From the NCBI GenBank assembly GCA_964390805.1, contig CAYMKL010000013.1, positions 1-64,000 of the forward strand: a DNA stretch of 64,000 nt. The letters are read 5' to 3'. Positions 16,577 to 24,858 of the stretch are shown here, one piece after another. Below the pieces are notes generated by a model. It was not told the origin of the DNA. It saw only the letters and a program-made list of their open reading frames with translations, and did no database searches. The position numbers and the translations under genes were made by a program. Numbering within the stretch: position 1 is the first letter of the stretch; each line of letters starts with the position of its first letter. The DNA comes from CAYMKL01 sp964390805 (GTDB taxonomy: Bacteria; Chloroflexota; Anaerolineae; VGOG01).

Positions 16577-17287
16577 ATGCTTCATACAGAAAAAGTAGTC
16601 AAGAACTTCGGCGGGCTGACGGCAGTCAACCGCGTGTCTATGCACGTGGAAGAGGGGCAGATCTTCGGCTTGATCGGGCCCAACGGTGCCGGCAAGACGA
16701 CGTTCCTAAATTGCATCGCTGGCACCTATCCACCTACTGCTGGCACCGTTCGCTTCGCGGGCAAGAATACGACGGGTGCATCGGCCGACGCCATGTGTAG
16801 GAAAGGCATGTCGAGGACGTTTCAGATCCCGATGCCCTTCCCGAAGCTCACCGTCCTGGAGAATGTCTTGGTTGGAGCAGTCTTCGGTGCTCCTGGCGGT
16901 GGCGCGAAGTCCCCGGAGCGAAGAGCGGGAGAGGCGCTCGAGTTCGTCAAGTTCCCAATGCCTTTGGATACACCCGCCGAGCAATTGAACACGGTGCAGC
17001 TCAAGCGGCTTGACCTGGCCCGGGCGCTGGCCTGTAATCCCAAGCTCTTACTGCTGGATGAGTTAGCATCTGGCTTGACCCCTGGAGAACAGGATGCCCT
17101 GATGACTTTGGTCAGGGAGATCAGGGATACGGGGATCACCATCATCGTTGTGGAACACATCATGCGGGTGATTCAGGGTATATGTGACAGGGTCATGGTC
17201 ATTGAGTATGGGACACAAATCGCCGAGGGCACCGCCGATGAGGTCTTGAGTAACCCTAGAGTCATCACGGCCTATCTGGGAGAGTAG
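16577..17287 (+). CDS. Liv-type ABC importer ATPase (LivG-like) with degenerate signature
   Basis: ATP-binding subunit of 236 residues. Walker A is GPNGAGKTTFLNC, the Q-loop region is MSRTFQIPMPFPKLTVLENV and the switch His is in VVEHIMRVI. The usual LivG signature LSYGQ is here LNTVQ (QLNTVQLKRLDLARAL), losing the Ser and Gly that contact ATP, and Walker B reads LLLLDELASGL instead of the usual DEP. Catalytic Glu and switch His remain. The partner ATPase 16 bp downstream has an intact signature, so one of the two ATP sites of the heterodimer may be impaired. It lies 115 bp after the binding-protein gene in the riboswitch operon. Confidence 0.9.
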   Translation: MLHTEKVVKNFGGLTAVNRVSMHVEEGQIFGLIGPNGAGKTTFLNCIAGTYPPTAGTVRFAGKNTTGASADAMCRKGMSRTFQIPMPFPKLTVLENVLVGAVFGAPGGGAKSPERRAGEALEFVKFPMPLDTPAEQLNTVQLKRLDLARALACNPKLLLLDELASGLTPGEQDALMTLVREIRDTGITIIVVEHIMRVIQGICDRVMVIEYGTQIAEGTADEVLSNPRVITAYLGE

Positions 17288-17303
17288 AGTTAAGGAGGGT
17301 ACA

Positions 17304-18008
17304 TTGCTTCAGCTAAAGAATCTCGATGCCAGTTATGGCTTTCTTCAAGTCCTGTGGGATGTATCGCTTCACGTTCACGAAGGGGAGTTCGTGGGGCTTA
17401 TTGGGCCCAATGGCGCTGGCAAGTCTACGACGTTGAAGAGCATCGCTGGGCTGGTGACTCCCAAAGATGGAGAGGTGCTGTTCGAAGGCCAGTCCATAGG
17501 TCCCTTGCCGGCCTACCGGGTGGCCCGGATGGGCATCAGCTACATCTCAGAGGAACTCAATCTGTTCACCGACATGTCCGTTCGCGAAAACCTGCTCCTG
17601 GGCGCGTATTCCATCAGGGACAAGGACAAACAGACAGAGTTGCTCGACTCTATGTTCGGGCTCTTCCCGCGGTTGAAAGAGCGAGAGGGCCAGTTGGCCG
17701 GCACCATGAGCGGCGGCGAACGAAAGATGTTGGCCATCGCTCGCGGCATGATGGCCAACCCCCGGCTTATGCTGGTGGACGAACCCTCGCTGGGCCTGGC
17801 CCCCTACCTGGTCACCGATGTCTTCAATGCATTGCGCAAACTACAGGACACAGGTGTGACCATTCTGATGGTGGAACAGCGTGTAAACGTCACTCTGGAT
17901 ATCGCTGACAGGGCGTACATTCTGGAAAATGGCCGGATCGCCCTGGAGGGACCTAGCGACGAACTTAAAACCAACGAACACGTCCAAGTGGCCTATATGG
18001 GCGTCTGA
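17304..18008 (+). CDS. Liv-type ABC importer ATPase (LivF-like)
   Basis: Second ATP-binding subunit, 234 residues. It has Walker A GPNGAGKSTTLKS, signature MSGGERKMLAIARGMM, Walker B LMLVDEPSLGLAP and a switch residue in VEQRVN, where LivF proteins carry Gln rather than His. Start is TTG with AAGGAGG about 8 bases upstream. All catalytic motifs look normal, in contrast to its LivG-like partner. It works with the LivH/LivM-like permeases that follow. Confidence 0.92.
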   Translation: MLQLKNLDASYGFLQVLWDVSLHVHEGEFVGLIGPNGAGKSTTLKSIAGLVTPKDGEVLFEGQSIGPLPAYRVARMGISYISEELNLFTDMSVRENLLLGAYSIRDKDKQTELLDSMFGLFPRLKEREGQLAGTMSGGERKMLAIARGMMANPRLMLVDEPSLGLAPYLVTDVFNALRKLQDTGVTILMVEQRVNVTLDIADRAYILENGRIALEGPSDELKTNEHVQVAYMGV

Positions 18009-18064
18009 AACGTCGGGGCGGGGACGCCTCTTGGTAGCAGTTCAAGAGAGGGGAGGAACATTTT

Positions 18065-19108
18065 ATGGAAGAGACAACCTCATTTGGCAGTTCCATCGTA
18101 AGCAAGGTTACCGAAAACAAAGCGGCCTCGGTGGTGATAGCAGGCTCTCTGGTGCTTGGCGTAGTGATTGCTGTGGTTGCTGGCCCCGCCCAGATTGTCA
18201 ACGCCATCGTGGCCGGGGGCATGTGGTCGCTATTAGCTGTGGGATTGGCGCTGCTCTTCGGCGTGGCCAACGTCCCTTACTTCGCCCATGGGGAGTCCTT
18301 TATGGTTGGCGCATACGTGGCCTACTTCGTGTTCCACCCCGTATACGAGTACCTACAGGAGAACCCCAATACGTTCCTCGGTGCTGTCGCGCCTTTTTTC
18401 GGCATGTTGGTGGCGGCGGTGGTTGGGTTCATTCTGGGGGCAATTCTCGAAAGACTCCTTTTCTATCCCCTGAGGCAGAAGACCAAACCGGGGGAGTGGG
18501 TCATGAACGCCTTCTTGCTGACGTTGGGGATATCGTTCATATTGACCAACGGAACCACGTTGGTGTTGGGGCCTAACTTCCGGGGGATCGCGCGCTATTG
18601 GGAGGTGGACACACTGCAATTCGGCGAAGTGAGAGTATCTGTGGATCGAATCATCTCTTTTGTCATCGCCATGGGCACCATCGCTGTCCTGTGGTTCTTC
18701 TTGAACCGAACCCGCACCGGCCGGGCCATTCGTGCCGTCGCGCAGGACGAAGTCGGCGCACAGATTGTGGGCATTGATCTCAACTTTGTCTATGTTTTGA
18801 CCTTTGGCCTGTCCACCGCCATGGCCGCCCTGGCAGGCGCCAGTCTGCTTTTCATCTTCCAGGCCTATCCCACCGTAGGGCTCATACCGCTCTACTTCGC
18901 CTGGTACGTGGTGATCCTGGCCGGGCTGGGGAATGTGGCCGGCGCCGTCGCTGGCGGCTTCATCGTGGCCCTGCTTCAGACGGCAACCCAGCACTGGATA
19001 GGCATCGGCTGGGCCAATGTGGTCCCCATTGCCGTGATGGTCGTGGTGTTGATCATCGTGCCCTCAGGCATCTTCGGCTCCGAGGTCAAGGGCATCCAGG
19101 AACAGTAG
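18065..19108 (+). CDS. Liv-type ABC importer permease (LivH-like)
   Basis: Membrane permease of 347 residues, some 40-50 longer than common LivH proteins because of an N-terminal extension and a long periplasmic-side loop. It has about nine hydrophobic segments. Family features are AGGMWSLLAVGLALLFGVAN near the N-terminus, the cytoplasmic loop RTRTGRAIRAVAQDEVGAQI, and the C-terminal region GLGNVAGAVAGGFIVALLQT. The start follows GGGGAGGAAC. It pairs with the LivM-like permease 50 bp downstream. Confidence 0.9.
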   Translation: MEETTSFGSSIVSKVTENKAASVVIAGSLVLGVVIAVVAGPAQIVNAIVAGGMWSLLAVGLALLFGVANVPYFAHGESFMVGAYVAYFVFHPVYEYLQENPNTFLGAVAPFFGMLVAAVVGFILGAILERLLFYPLRQKTKPGEWVMNAFLLTLGISFILTNGTTLVLGPNFRGIARYWEVDTLQFGEVRVSVDRIISFVIAMGTIAVLWFFLNRTRTGRAIRAVAQDEVGAQIVGIDLNFVYVLTFGLSTAMAALAGASLLFIFQAYPTVGLIPLYFAWYVVILAGLGNVAGAVAGGFIVALLQTATQHWIGIGWANVVPIAVMVVVLIIVPSGIFGSEVKGIQEQ

Positions 19109-19158
19109 GCGGAACAACGGACTGGTAGGATTGAACGGATACGAAAAGGAGCACAGTT

Positions 19159-20202
19159 ATGGCATCAATGGGTAAACAAATGGGCAATAAAGGTGTGTGG
19201 GGCGCCATTGCGGGCGGGCTGGGTCGTGTCGGCTTCACTCCGTTGGGCTTGGTCATGCTGGTGATTGTGGCCATCCTGCCCTTGGTCCCGCCTTTCAACA
19301 AGGAGCACTACATACGGTGGCTCACTATGGGCGCGTACCTCGCGGCCCAGGCGGCTGCCTTTGACTTCACCAGCGGATACATCAGTGTGGTGAACTTTGG
19401 CTTCGCCGCTTTTGTAGGGTTGGGGGCTTACACGTCGGCTATCCTGGCCAACAAAGCACCCTTTTTGATCGTCCAACCGGGCATCTCCCCGTGGATTGGT
19501 ATCTGGGTTGGCGCGCTGGTAGCTGGCGTGTTGGGGCTGTTCTTGGGGATGTTGACCCTGCGCCTGCGCGGCATCTTCGCCGCTTGCATGGCCTGGTTCA
19601 TGGGCATTGCCCTCATGGGCCTGGCGCGTAACCTGATGGATTTGACCCGGGGCGCGTTGGGGCTGCATCCCCCACGGCTGTTAGACACCCCGGAAAACCT
19701 ACCCTACTTCTACATCATCTTCGTCATGATGCTGGTAACTTACGTCTGCCTGAGGCTGGTGACCAAGTCGCGAATGGGGCTGGCGTTCAGAGCCATCGGC
19801 CAGAACATTGACGCCGCGCGGGCCTCTGGGATCAACCCCACCCGATACCGCGTGATCAACTTCACGCTCTCTTGTATGTTCGCCGGCTGGCTCGGCGGCT
19901 TCTACGCCCACTACCTGAGCTCGTTGACTCCCGACACGGTCATGCACACCTCCAAGACCGTGGAGGTGCTGACCATGGTCTATATCGGCGGGCGAGGAAG
20001 CATGTGGGGCGGCATGGCGGTTGCGTTCCCCTTCATTTTTGCCATGAATTACATCAGATCCAACTTCTCGGAACTGCCGGGACTGCACCTGGTGATCTTT
20101 GGGGCGCTGATGATCGTAGTGATGATCTTCTATCCAGGGGGATTCTCTGCCCTGTACGACAGCGTAGCGGGGTGGCTCAAAGAGAGAGTATCTGGAAGGT
20201 AA
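19159..20202 (+). CDS. Liv-type ABC importer permease (LivM-like)
   Basis: Membrane permease of 347 residues. LivM features include FDFTSGYISVVNFGFAAFVG, the loop KSRMGLAFRAIGQNIDAARA and IGGRGSMWGGMAVAFPF. About ten transmembrane segments are visible. It completes a full five-gene importer (binding protein, two ATPases, two permeases) with uniform direction and short gaps under the B12 riboswitch. The following intergenic space contains a hairpin directly in front of the next ribosome-binding site. Confidence 0.9.
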   Translation: MASMGKQMGNKGVWGAIAGGLGRVGFTPLGLVMLVIVAILPLVPPFNKEHYIRWLTMGAYLAAQAAAFDFTSGYISVVNFGFAAFVGLGAYTSAILANKAPFLIVQPGISPWIGIWVGALVAGVLGLFLGMLTLRLRGIFAACMAWFMGIALMGLARNLMDLTRGALGLHPPRLLDTPENLPYFYIIFVMMLVTYVCLRLVTKSRMGLAFRAIGQNIDAARASGINPTRYRVINFTLSCMFAGWLGGFYAHYLSSLTPDTVMHTSKTVEVLTMVYIGGRGSMWGGMAVAFPFIFAMNYIRSNFSELPGLHLVIFGALMIVVMIFYPGGFSALYDSVAGWLKERVSGR

Positions 20203-20241
20203 CTATGAAAACACTTTGGAGGTTAGTGGTTGGATATTAGA

Positions 20242-20272
20242 GATTGGAGATTGGATACTCCAATCTCCAATC
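20242..20272. repeat. Perfect hairpin of ATTGGAG-type simple repeat before a ribosome-binding site
   Basis: GATTGGAGATTGGA (20242-20255) and its exact reverse complement TCCAATCTCCAATC (20259-20272) enclose a 3-nt loop and end one base before AAGGAGG of the FAD oxidoreductase gene. Related ATTGGAG/CCAATAT strings occur in front of four other genes here. It may modulate translation initiation or mRNA stability; this is inference. Confidence 0.7.
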
Positions 20273-20285
20273 AAGGAGGTATTAG

Positions 20286-21497
20286 ATGGGTCGTGTGTTC
20301 ATTCCCACCGAGGAAACGTTTCCCAAAACAGCCGACGCCGTTGTTATCGGCGGCGGCGTTGTTGGTGTGGCTACGGCCTTCTGGCTTTCGCGGGCCGGGC
20401 TGGACACGGTGTTGGTGGAAATGCGCGATGGATTGTCCACGCTGACCACGGCGGCCTCGGCCGAGTGCTTCCGCGCTCAGTTTGCCGAGCCCGCCATGAT
20501 GGGCCTGGCGAAGCCAAGCATCGAGATCTTTGAGAACTTCGCGGAAGTGGTCGGCATTCCTGACTATGACATCTCTCTTCGTCAGGAAGGCTACTTGTTC
20601 ATGACCGACGATCCCACCATGATAGATCAGTTGAAGGCAGCCGTGGAAAAGCATCATAGCTTGGGGGTGACCGACTCTGAATTCCTCACCGGCGATGACG
20701 TGCGAGCCCGTTTCCCCTATGTCTCGCCCGAGGTGGTAGCAGCCACCTTCCGCCGGCGGGATGGTTGGCTGGCTGCCCACGAGACCACCTACGGCTTCGC
20801 CAAGGGGAGCGACGCTCAGTTCTTCCTGCGCACTAAGGTCACCGATGTCTTGCTGGATGAGCAGGGCGTGTGCGGGGTGGAGACCACACGGGGCGCCATA
20901 TCCACTCGCGTCGCAGTGAATGCAGCCGGACCCTTTGCGGTCGTGATCGGCAAGATGGCCGGTGTCGAGGTTCCCATCGAGCCGGTTCGCCGTCACAAGG
21001 CGATCATCGGCCCGCTTGATTGCATCCCTCCAGAGGCGTGCATGACCATTGATCTGGTCAACGATGCCTACTGGCGACCTGAAGTGCAGGGGGGGCTTCT
21101 GGGTTGGGTTGACCCCGACGAGCCGGTTAGCGACCCAACGGAAAACGTGCCGACCGATTATTTCTTCCCGGCCATCGTGCTGGAGAAAGTGGCGCGACTG
21201 ACCCCCTTCTGGGAAGGCGTATGCGAGGGGCTGAAGGACTCAGACGTCCACATCAGCGCGGGCCAGTATTGCTACACCCCCGACGATCAGCCGCTCATCG
21301 GCCCGGTACCCGAGGTGCCCGGTTTCTATCTGAACTGCGGCTACTGGGCCGGCGTGATGCTCTCTCCCATGGCCGGCAAGCGGGTGGCCGATCTGGTCAC
21401 TGGGGCCATGGATCCTAAGGATAACCCCCTGCGCCCGACCCGCTACGAAGAAGGGATCGTCTTTGAGGGCGACACCTTTTTGCGAGGGCGCCATTAG
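20286..21497 (+). CDS. FAD-dependent oxidoreductase, DAO family (sarcosine oxidase beta/dimethylglycine dehydrogenase-like)
   Basis: Flavoprotein of 403 residues. The N-terminal Rossmann motif AVVIGGGVVGVATAFWLSRA (about 18-37) binds the ADP part of FAD, and the acidic residue ending the second strand is in LVEMRDG. The substrate domain contains RRRDGWLAAHETTYGFAKG, and the C-terminal FAD region has PDDQPLIGPVPEVPGFYLNCGYWAGVMLSPMAGK in outline. This domain order is typical of DAO-family enzymes that oxidise secondary or tertiary amino acids such as sarcosine, dimethylglycine or proline. Placement between a Liv-type importer and an MttB paralogue suggests it handles a partly demethylated amine. 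The electron acceptor and substrate are not known. Confidence 0.88.
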   Translation: MGRVFIPTEETFPKTADAVVIGGGVVGVATAFWLSRAGLDTVLVEMRDGLSTLTTAASAECFRAQFAEPAMMGLAKPSIEIFENFAEVVGIPDYDISLRQEGYLFMTDDPTMIDQLKAAVEKHHSLGVTDSEFLTGDDVRARFPYVSPEVVAATFRRRDGWLAAHETTYGFAKGSDAQFFLRTKVTDVLLDEQGVCGVETTRGAISTRVAVNAAGPFAVVIGKMAGVEVPIEPVRRHKAIIGPLDCIPPEACMTIDLVNDAYWRPEVQGGLLGWVDPDEPVSDPTENVPTDYFFPAIVLEKVARLTPFWEGVCEGLKDSDVHISAGQYCYTPDDQPLIGPVPEVPGFYLNCGYWAGVMLSPMAGKRVADLVTGAMDPKDNPLRPTRYEEGIVFEGDTFLRGRH

Positions 21498-21502
21498 AGG
21501 TT

Positions 21503-21551
21503 GGAGATTGGAGATTGGAGATTAGATATCCAACCTCCAGTATCCAATCAG
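21503..21551. repeat. ATTGGAG/CCAATC simple-repeat block
   Basis: Three tandem GGAGATT units followed by ATATCCAACCTCCAGTATCCAATC, which can fold back imperfectly on the first half. It lies between the FAD gene stop and the AAGGAG of the LarA-like gene, in the same position as the hairpin at 20242-20272. Confidence 0.6.
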
Positions 21552-21566
21552 AAGGAGTGAGATGAG

Positions 21567-22883
21567 ATGAAAGTGCAAATCCCATACGGTCATGAGATGC
21601 TGGGGTTAGAAGTGCCTGAGAGCCAGGTGGCGGGGGTGTGTTCCCCCAAAGCTATGCCGCCCGCTCCCGATCCTGATGCGCTGCTGCGACAATCCATAGA
21701 GGCGGGCATCAACGAGCGCGGTCTTGCAGTCAAGGCGGGTCCCAATGCCAAGGCGTGCATCGTCATCACCGACCGCACTCGCAGCACCCCGAACCGCCTT
21801 GTCGTGCCCATCGTGCTAGACCAGCTTAACGCCATCGGCGTGCCCGACGAGAACATCACCGTGATCAGTGGCGGGGGGATGCACGCGCCGGATAGCGTAG
21901 AAGATCTCTCTCGTACTGTGGGCCAGGCCGTGCTGGACCGTGTGGAGATTCTCACCAACGAGCCCGACAACGACGCCATCATGGTCAATTTGGGCACGAC
22001 CGACATCGGCACTCCGGTGGAGGTGCACCAGCGCTTTGCTGAGGCAGACATCACAATCGGGATCACCAACGTCAATCCTTGTATGTTGAGCGGATGGGCA
22101 GGCAGTGGCAAGATCGTCATGCCTGGCGTTTCCAGCCGACGCGCCATCTACCACAACCATCAGCAATTCGTCGAAGTGCTAATGGAACTCCGCTGCGCTT
22201 CCCTGTTGGGCATCATGCCGCCCCGCAACCTGGTCCGCGCCGACATCGAACAGGTTGCGACCATCAGTGGGATAGACATGGTAGTGAACAACGTCCTCGA
22301 TTCCCAACGGCAGTTGGTGAACGTGTTCTGCGGCGAGCACATACCGGCCCACCGCGCGGCCATGGCCCAAATGCTCCCCAATGTCGAAGTGAGCCTTCCC
22401 CAGGCGGTGGATGTGATGATCGCCGGGGTGGGCGATCCGGCCTTGGAGGTCAGCTTGTTTCAGGGCGGATCGCGGGTCTGTGGTGGGGTGGATCGCTATC
22501 TCCGACCGGGAGGCACGCTGGTCATGGCCAATGCCTGCGACGAGGGGATCTACGAGGGGTTCGAGCACGAGGAGTTCCGCCAGTGGATGCGTCGCATGCC
22601 CACCCCTGCTGAGATCGGCCAATTGGTGGAGGACGGCGAAATGGGCGGCGAGAAGGGATGCGTCCTGTTCACCTTCTCGTGGCTGCTGCACGAGATGGAT
22701 TGCCGCATCATCGTGGTGACTGACGGTATGACGGCCGCTGAGTTGAAAGAGATCCATCTGGCCCACGCCCCCAGCGCGGCTCTGCAACAGGTCGCCGACG
22801 ATGTCCTGACCAGCTACGGTGATGGGGCTTCAGTCGGCATCATGCCCTACGCCGGGCTCGTCTTGCCAACGTTGCCCAAGTGA
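21567..22883 (+). CDS. LarA-family protein (nickel-pincer racemase-like) with His-to-Cys change
   Basis: Protein of 438 residues from the lactate racemase family (DUF2088 N-terminal part plus the LarA C-terminal domain). Family members use a nickel-pincer nucleotide to racemise or epimerise 2-hydroxyacids. Conserved parts are ITDRTRSTP (67-75), GGGMHAP with His106, NLGTTDIGTPVEV, and GWAGSGKIVMPGVSSRRAIYHNH with Lys182 and His198. Compared with the well-studied Lactobacillus plantarum enzyme (His108, His174, Lys184, His200) all positions fit with an offset of two, but the second catalytic His is Cys172 here (NVNPCMLSGW). No pincer-synthesis genes (larB, larC, larE) are in the window. A changed reaction or substrate is likely; which one is unknown. 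Confidence 0.85.
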   Translation: MKVQIPYGHEMLGLEVPESQVAGVCSPKAMPPAPDPDALLRQSIEAGINERGLAVKAGPNAKACIVITDRTRSTPNRLVVPIVLDQLNAIGVPDENITVISGGGMHAPDSVEDLSRTVGQAVLDRVEILTNEPDNDAIMVNLGTTDIGTPVEVHQRFAEADITIGITNVNPCMLSGWAGSGKIVMPGVSSRRAIYHNHQQFVEVLMELRCASLLGIMPPRNLVRADIEQVATISGIDMVVNNVLDSQRQLVNVFCGEHIPAHRAAMAQMLPNVEVSLPQAVDVMIAGVGDPALEVSLFQGGSRVCGGVDRYLRPGGTLVMANACDEGIYEGFEHEEFRQWMRRMPTPAEIGQLVEDGEMGGEKGCVLFTFSWLLHEMDCRIIVVTDGMTAAELKEIHLAHAPSAALQQVADDVLTSYGDGASVGIMPYAGLVLPTLPK

Positions 22884-22946
22884 CTATAATTAGGGATGGG
22901 AAGGGTGCACAACCTCTGAACGAAATGAAATAAAGGGAGTATCCCC

Positions 22947-24362
22947 ATGTTTCGTAGCGAAACCGAAATCCTTTCACCGGCCGACATTGGGCTGATTCAC
23001 AACACCAGCATGAAGCTGCTGAGCAATGTAGGCGTCCTGTTTCCCGATGACGAAGCCCTTGCCGTATTCAAGCAACACGGCGTCCGAACCGACGGCCACA
23101 AGGTTTACCTCACCGAAGCGCAGTTGATGAAGGCTCTGGAGACCGTCCCGGCCCAGTTCACCATCCATGCCCGAAATCCTGATTGGGACGTGATCGTGGG
23201 CGATGGCGAGCCAGTCTTTGCGCCTGGCTATGGTGCCCCGTTTCTCGTAGACTCCCAACTCGGCAAGCGCGCGCCGACTATGGAGGATTACGAGAACCTG
23301 GCGCGGCTCGCTCATGCCCTGCCCAACCAGGACTTGAGCGGACATCTGATGGTGGAGCCCGGAGATGTGCCAGCGGGGACGGCCCATCTGCAGATGATGC
23401 ACGCCTGCATCGTACATTCCGATAAGCCCTTCATGGGCAGCGCCGAGGGGAGGGCCGGGGCGCGCCACACCATGGAAATGGCGACGATTCTGTTTGGCGA
23501 GGAGGTGAGGTTGCGGCCGGTGACCGTTGGCCTGATCAACAGCCTCAGCCCACTGGGCTACAGCGGCGAGATGCTCCAAGCCCTGATGGAATACGCCCGC
23601 TCGCGACAGCCCGTCATCATTGCCGCGCTGGTCATGGCCGGTTCTACTGGCCCCATCACCCTGGCCGGTGTGCTGGCGCTGCAAAACGCCGAGCTTCTGG
23701 CCGGTATCGCCCTGACTCAACTGATCAGCCCAGGCACTCCCGTCCTCTTCGGTTCCACCTCGACCAACATAGACATGAAGACGGGCGCGTTGGCCATCGG
23801 CAGCCCGGAAAACGCGATGATGATCGCCGCCCACGTTCAGATGGCCCGTCACTATGGGCTGCCCTCGCGCGGCGGCGGCGCTATCACCGACGCCAGTTTC
23901 CCCGATGCTCAGGCCGGCTTTGAGTCCATGTTCGCCCTGCTGACCACCGTCAACAGCGGCATGGACTTCGTGCTGCACGCCGCGGGGATTCTCAGCTCCT
24001 ACCTGGCCTTCTCCTATGAGAAGTTCGTGCTGGACGACGAGATGTGTGGCATGGTGCGCCGCTTGCGACGCGGTATCACCGTTGCCCCCGAGACGCTGGC
24101 CTACGACGTGACAGCCAAGGTGGGGCCTGGCGGCAACTTCCTGATGGAGACTCACACCGTGAAGCGTTGCCGCAGCGAGTTCTGGCAGCCAGCGCTTTGC
24201 GACCGGGGCGGGCTGGAAGCATGGATGACCGGCGGCCGACAGGATGCGGTGGCTCGCGCTCGCCGACGCTGGCAGCAGTTGCTGGCCGAGCACGAGGATC
24301 CGCCGTTGGAAACGACGACCGCCCGGCAGTTGCAGGCGTTTATGGAGAAGCACACATCCTAA
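22947..24362 (+). CDS. MttB-superfamily corrinoid methyltransferase (non-pyrrolysine), paralogue 1
   Basis: Predicted TIM-barrel methyltransferase of 471 residues that moves a methyl group from a quaternary or tertiary amine to Co(I) of a corrinoid protein. Family hallmarks are ILSPADIGLIHNTSMKLL at the N-terminus, YGAPFLVDSQLG, GSTGPITLAGVLALQNAELL, PGTPVLFGSTSTNIDMKTGA and DVTAKVGPGGNFLMETHTVK near the end. No in-frame amber codon is present, so it belongs to the pyrrolysine-free branch that includes the glycine betaine, proline betaine and carnitine demethylases. It is the most divergent of the paralogues here and the last gene of the riboswitch operon before a repeat-filled gap. RBS is AAAGGGAG. 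The substrate is unknown. Confidence 0.9.
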   Translation: MFRSETEILSPADIGLIHNTSMKLLSNVGVLFPDDEALAVFKQHGVRTDGHKVYLTEAQLMKALETVPAQFTIHARNPDWDVIVGDGEPVFAPGYGAPFLVDSQLGKRAPTMEDYENLARLAHALPNQDLSGHLMVEPGDVPAGTAHLQMMHACIVHSDKPFMGSAEGRAGARHTMEMATILFGEEVRLRPVTVGLINSLSPLGYSGEMLQALMEYARSRQPVIIAALVMAGSTGPITLAGVLALQNAELLAGIALTQLISPGTPVLFGSTSTNIDMKTGALAIGSPENAMMIAAHVQMARHYGLPSRGGGAITDASFPDAQAGFESMFALLTTVNSGMDFVLHAAGILSSYLAFSYEKFVLDDEMCGMVRRLRRGITVAPETLAYDVTAKVGPGGNFLMETHTVKRCRSEFWQPALCDRGGLEAWMTGGRQDAVARARRRWQQLLAEHEDPPLETTTARQLQAFMEKHTS

Positions 24363-24389
24363 CGTTCTGAAGGGCACGCAACGGCTCAC

Positions 24390-24830
24390 GCTGTCATTGC
24401 GAGTTGCTCCATAGCGCGGCCGCGCTACTCATTGTGAAAGAAACCCGTCAGCGCCGGCCGAGTAGGAGCGAAGCGACGTATCGAGGCCAAGCGGGTTATG
24501 CAGAGAGCCGCTCACTTGGTTTCGATACGCTACGCTACTCAACCGGCGCTCGCTCTCCGGGTTTTGCACACGACGGTTTGTTTCTTAGTAGCTGCTCCAT
24601 AGCGCGTTCGCGCTACTCATTAGGGAAGAAACAAACGTAGGTGTCATTGCGAGGCGCGCTGTTTGCGCCGAGGCAATCCCCAACTTGCTGGTAGGAGATT
24701 GCTTCGCTGCGCTCGCAGTGACACAGTCGGGCCTTGTTTCTTAAGTAGGAGCGAAGCGACGAAGCAATCCCCACCATTGCCTACATTTGAGGGCGGGAGA
24801 TTGCTTCGCCTTCGGCTCGCAATGACATTC
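24390..24830. repeat. Intergenic cluster of REP-like palindromes
   Basis: The 496-bp space between two mttB genes contains no gene. It holds at least four palindromic repeats: GTCATTGCGAG at 24394, a TACGCTACTCAACCGGCG-type unit around 24440-24560, a GTTTGTTTCTTAGTAG...GAAGAAACAAAC inverted pair (about 24576-24638), and two GCAATCCC...GAGATTGCTTCG units (24642-24725, 24745-24826). This array probably splits the riboswitch operon from the next mttB, either as transcript ends or as stabilising hairpins. Confidence 0.7.
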
Positions 24831-24858
24831 TATAACCCAATGGAGGGAGGAGACCACG

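Noticed and set aside
24390..24830. Possible CRISPR array
   Set aside because: The repeats are palindromic, of different types and irregularly spaced, without uniform spacers; no cas genes are present.
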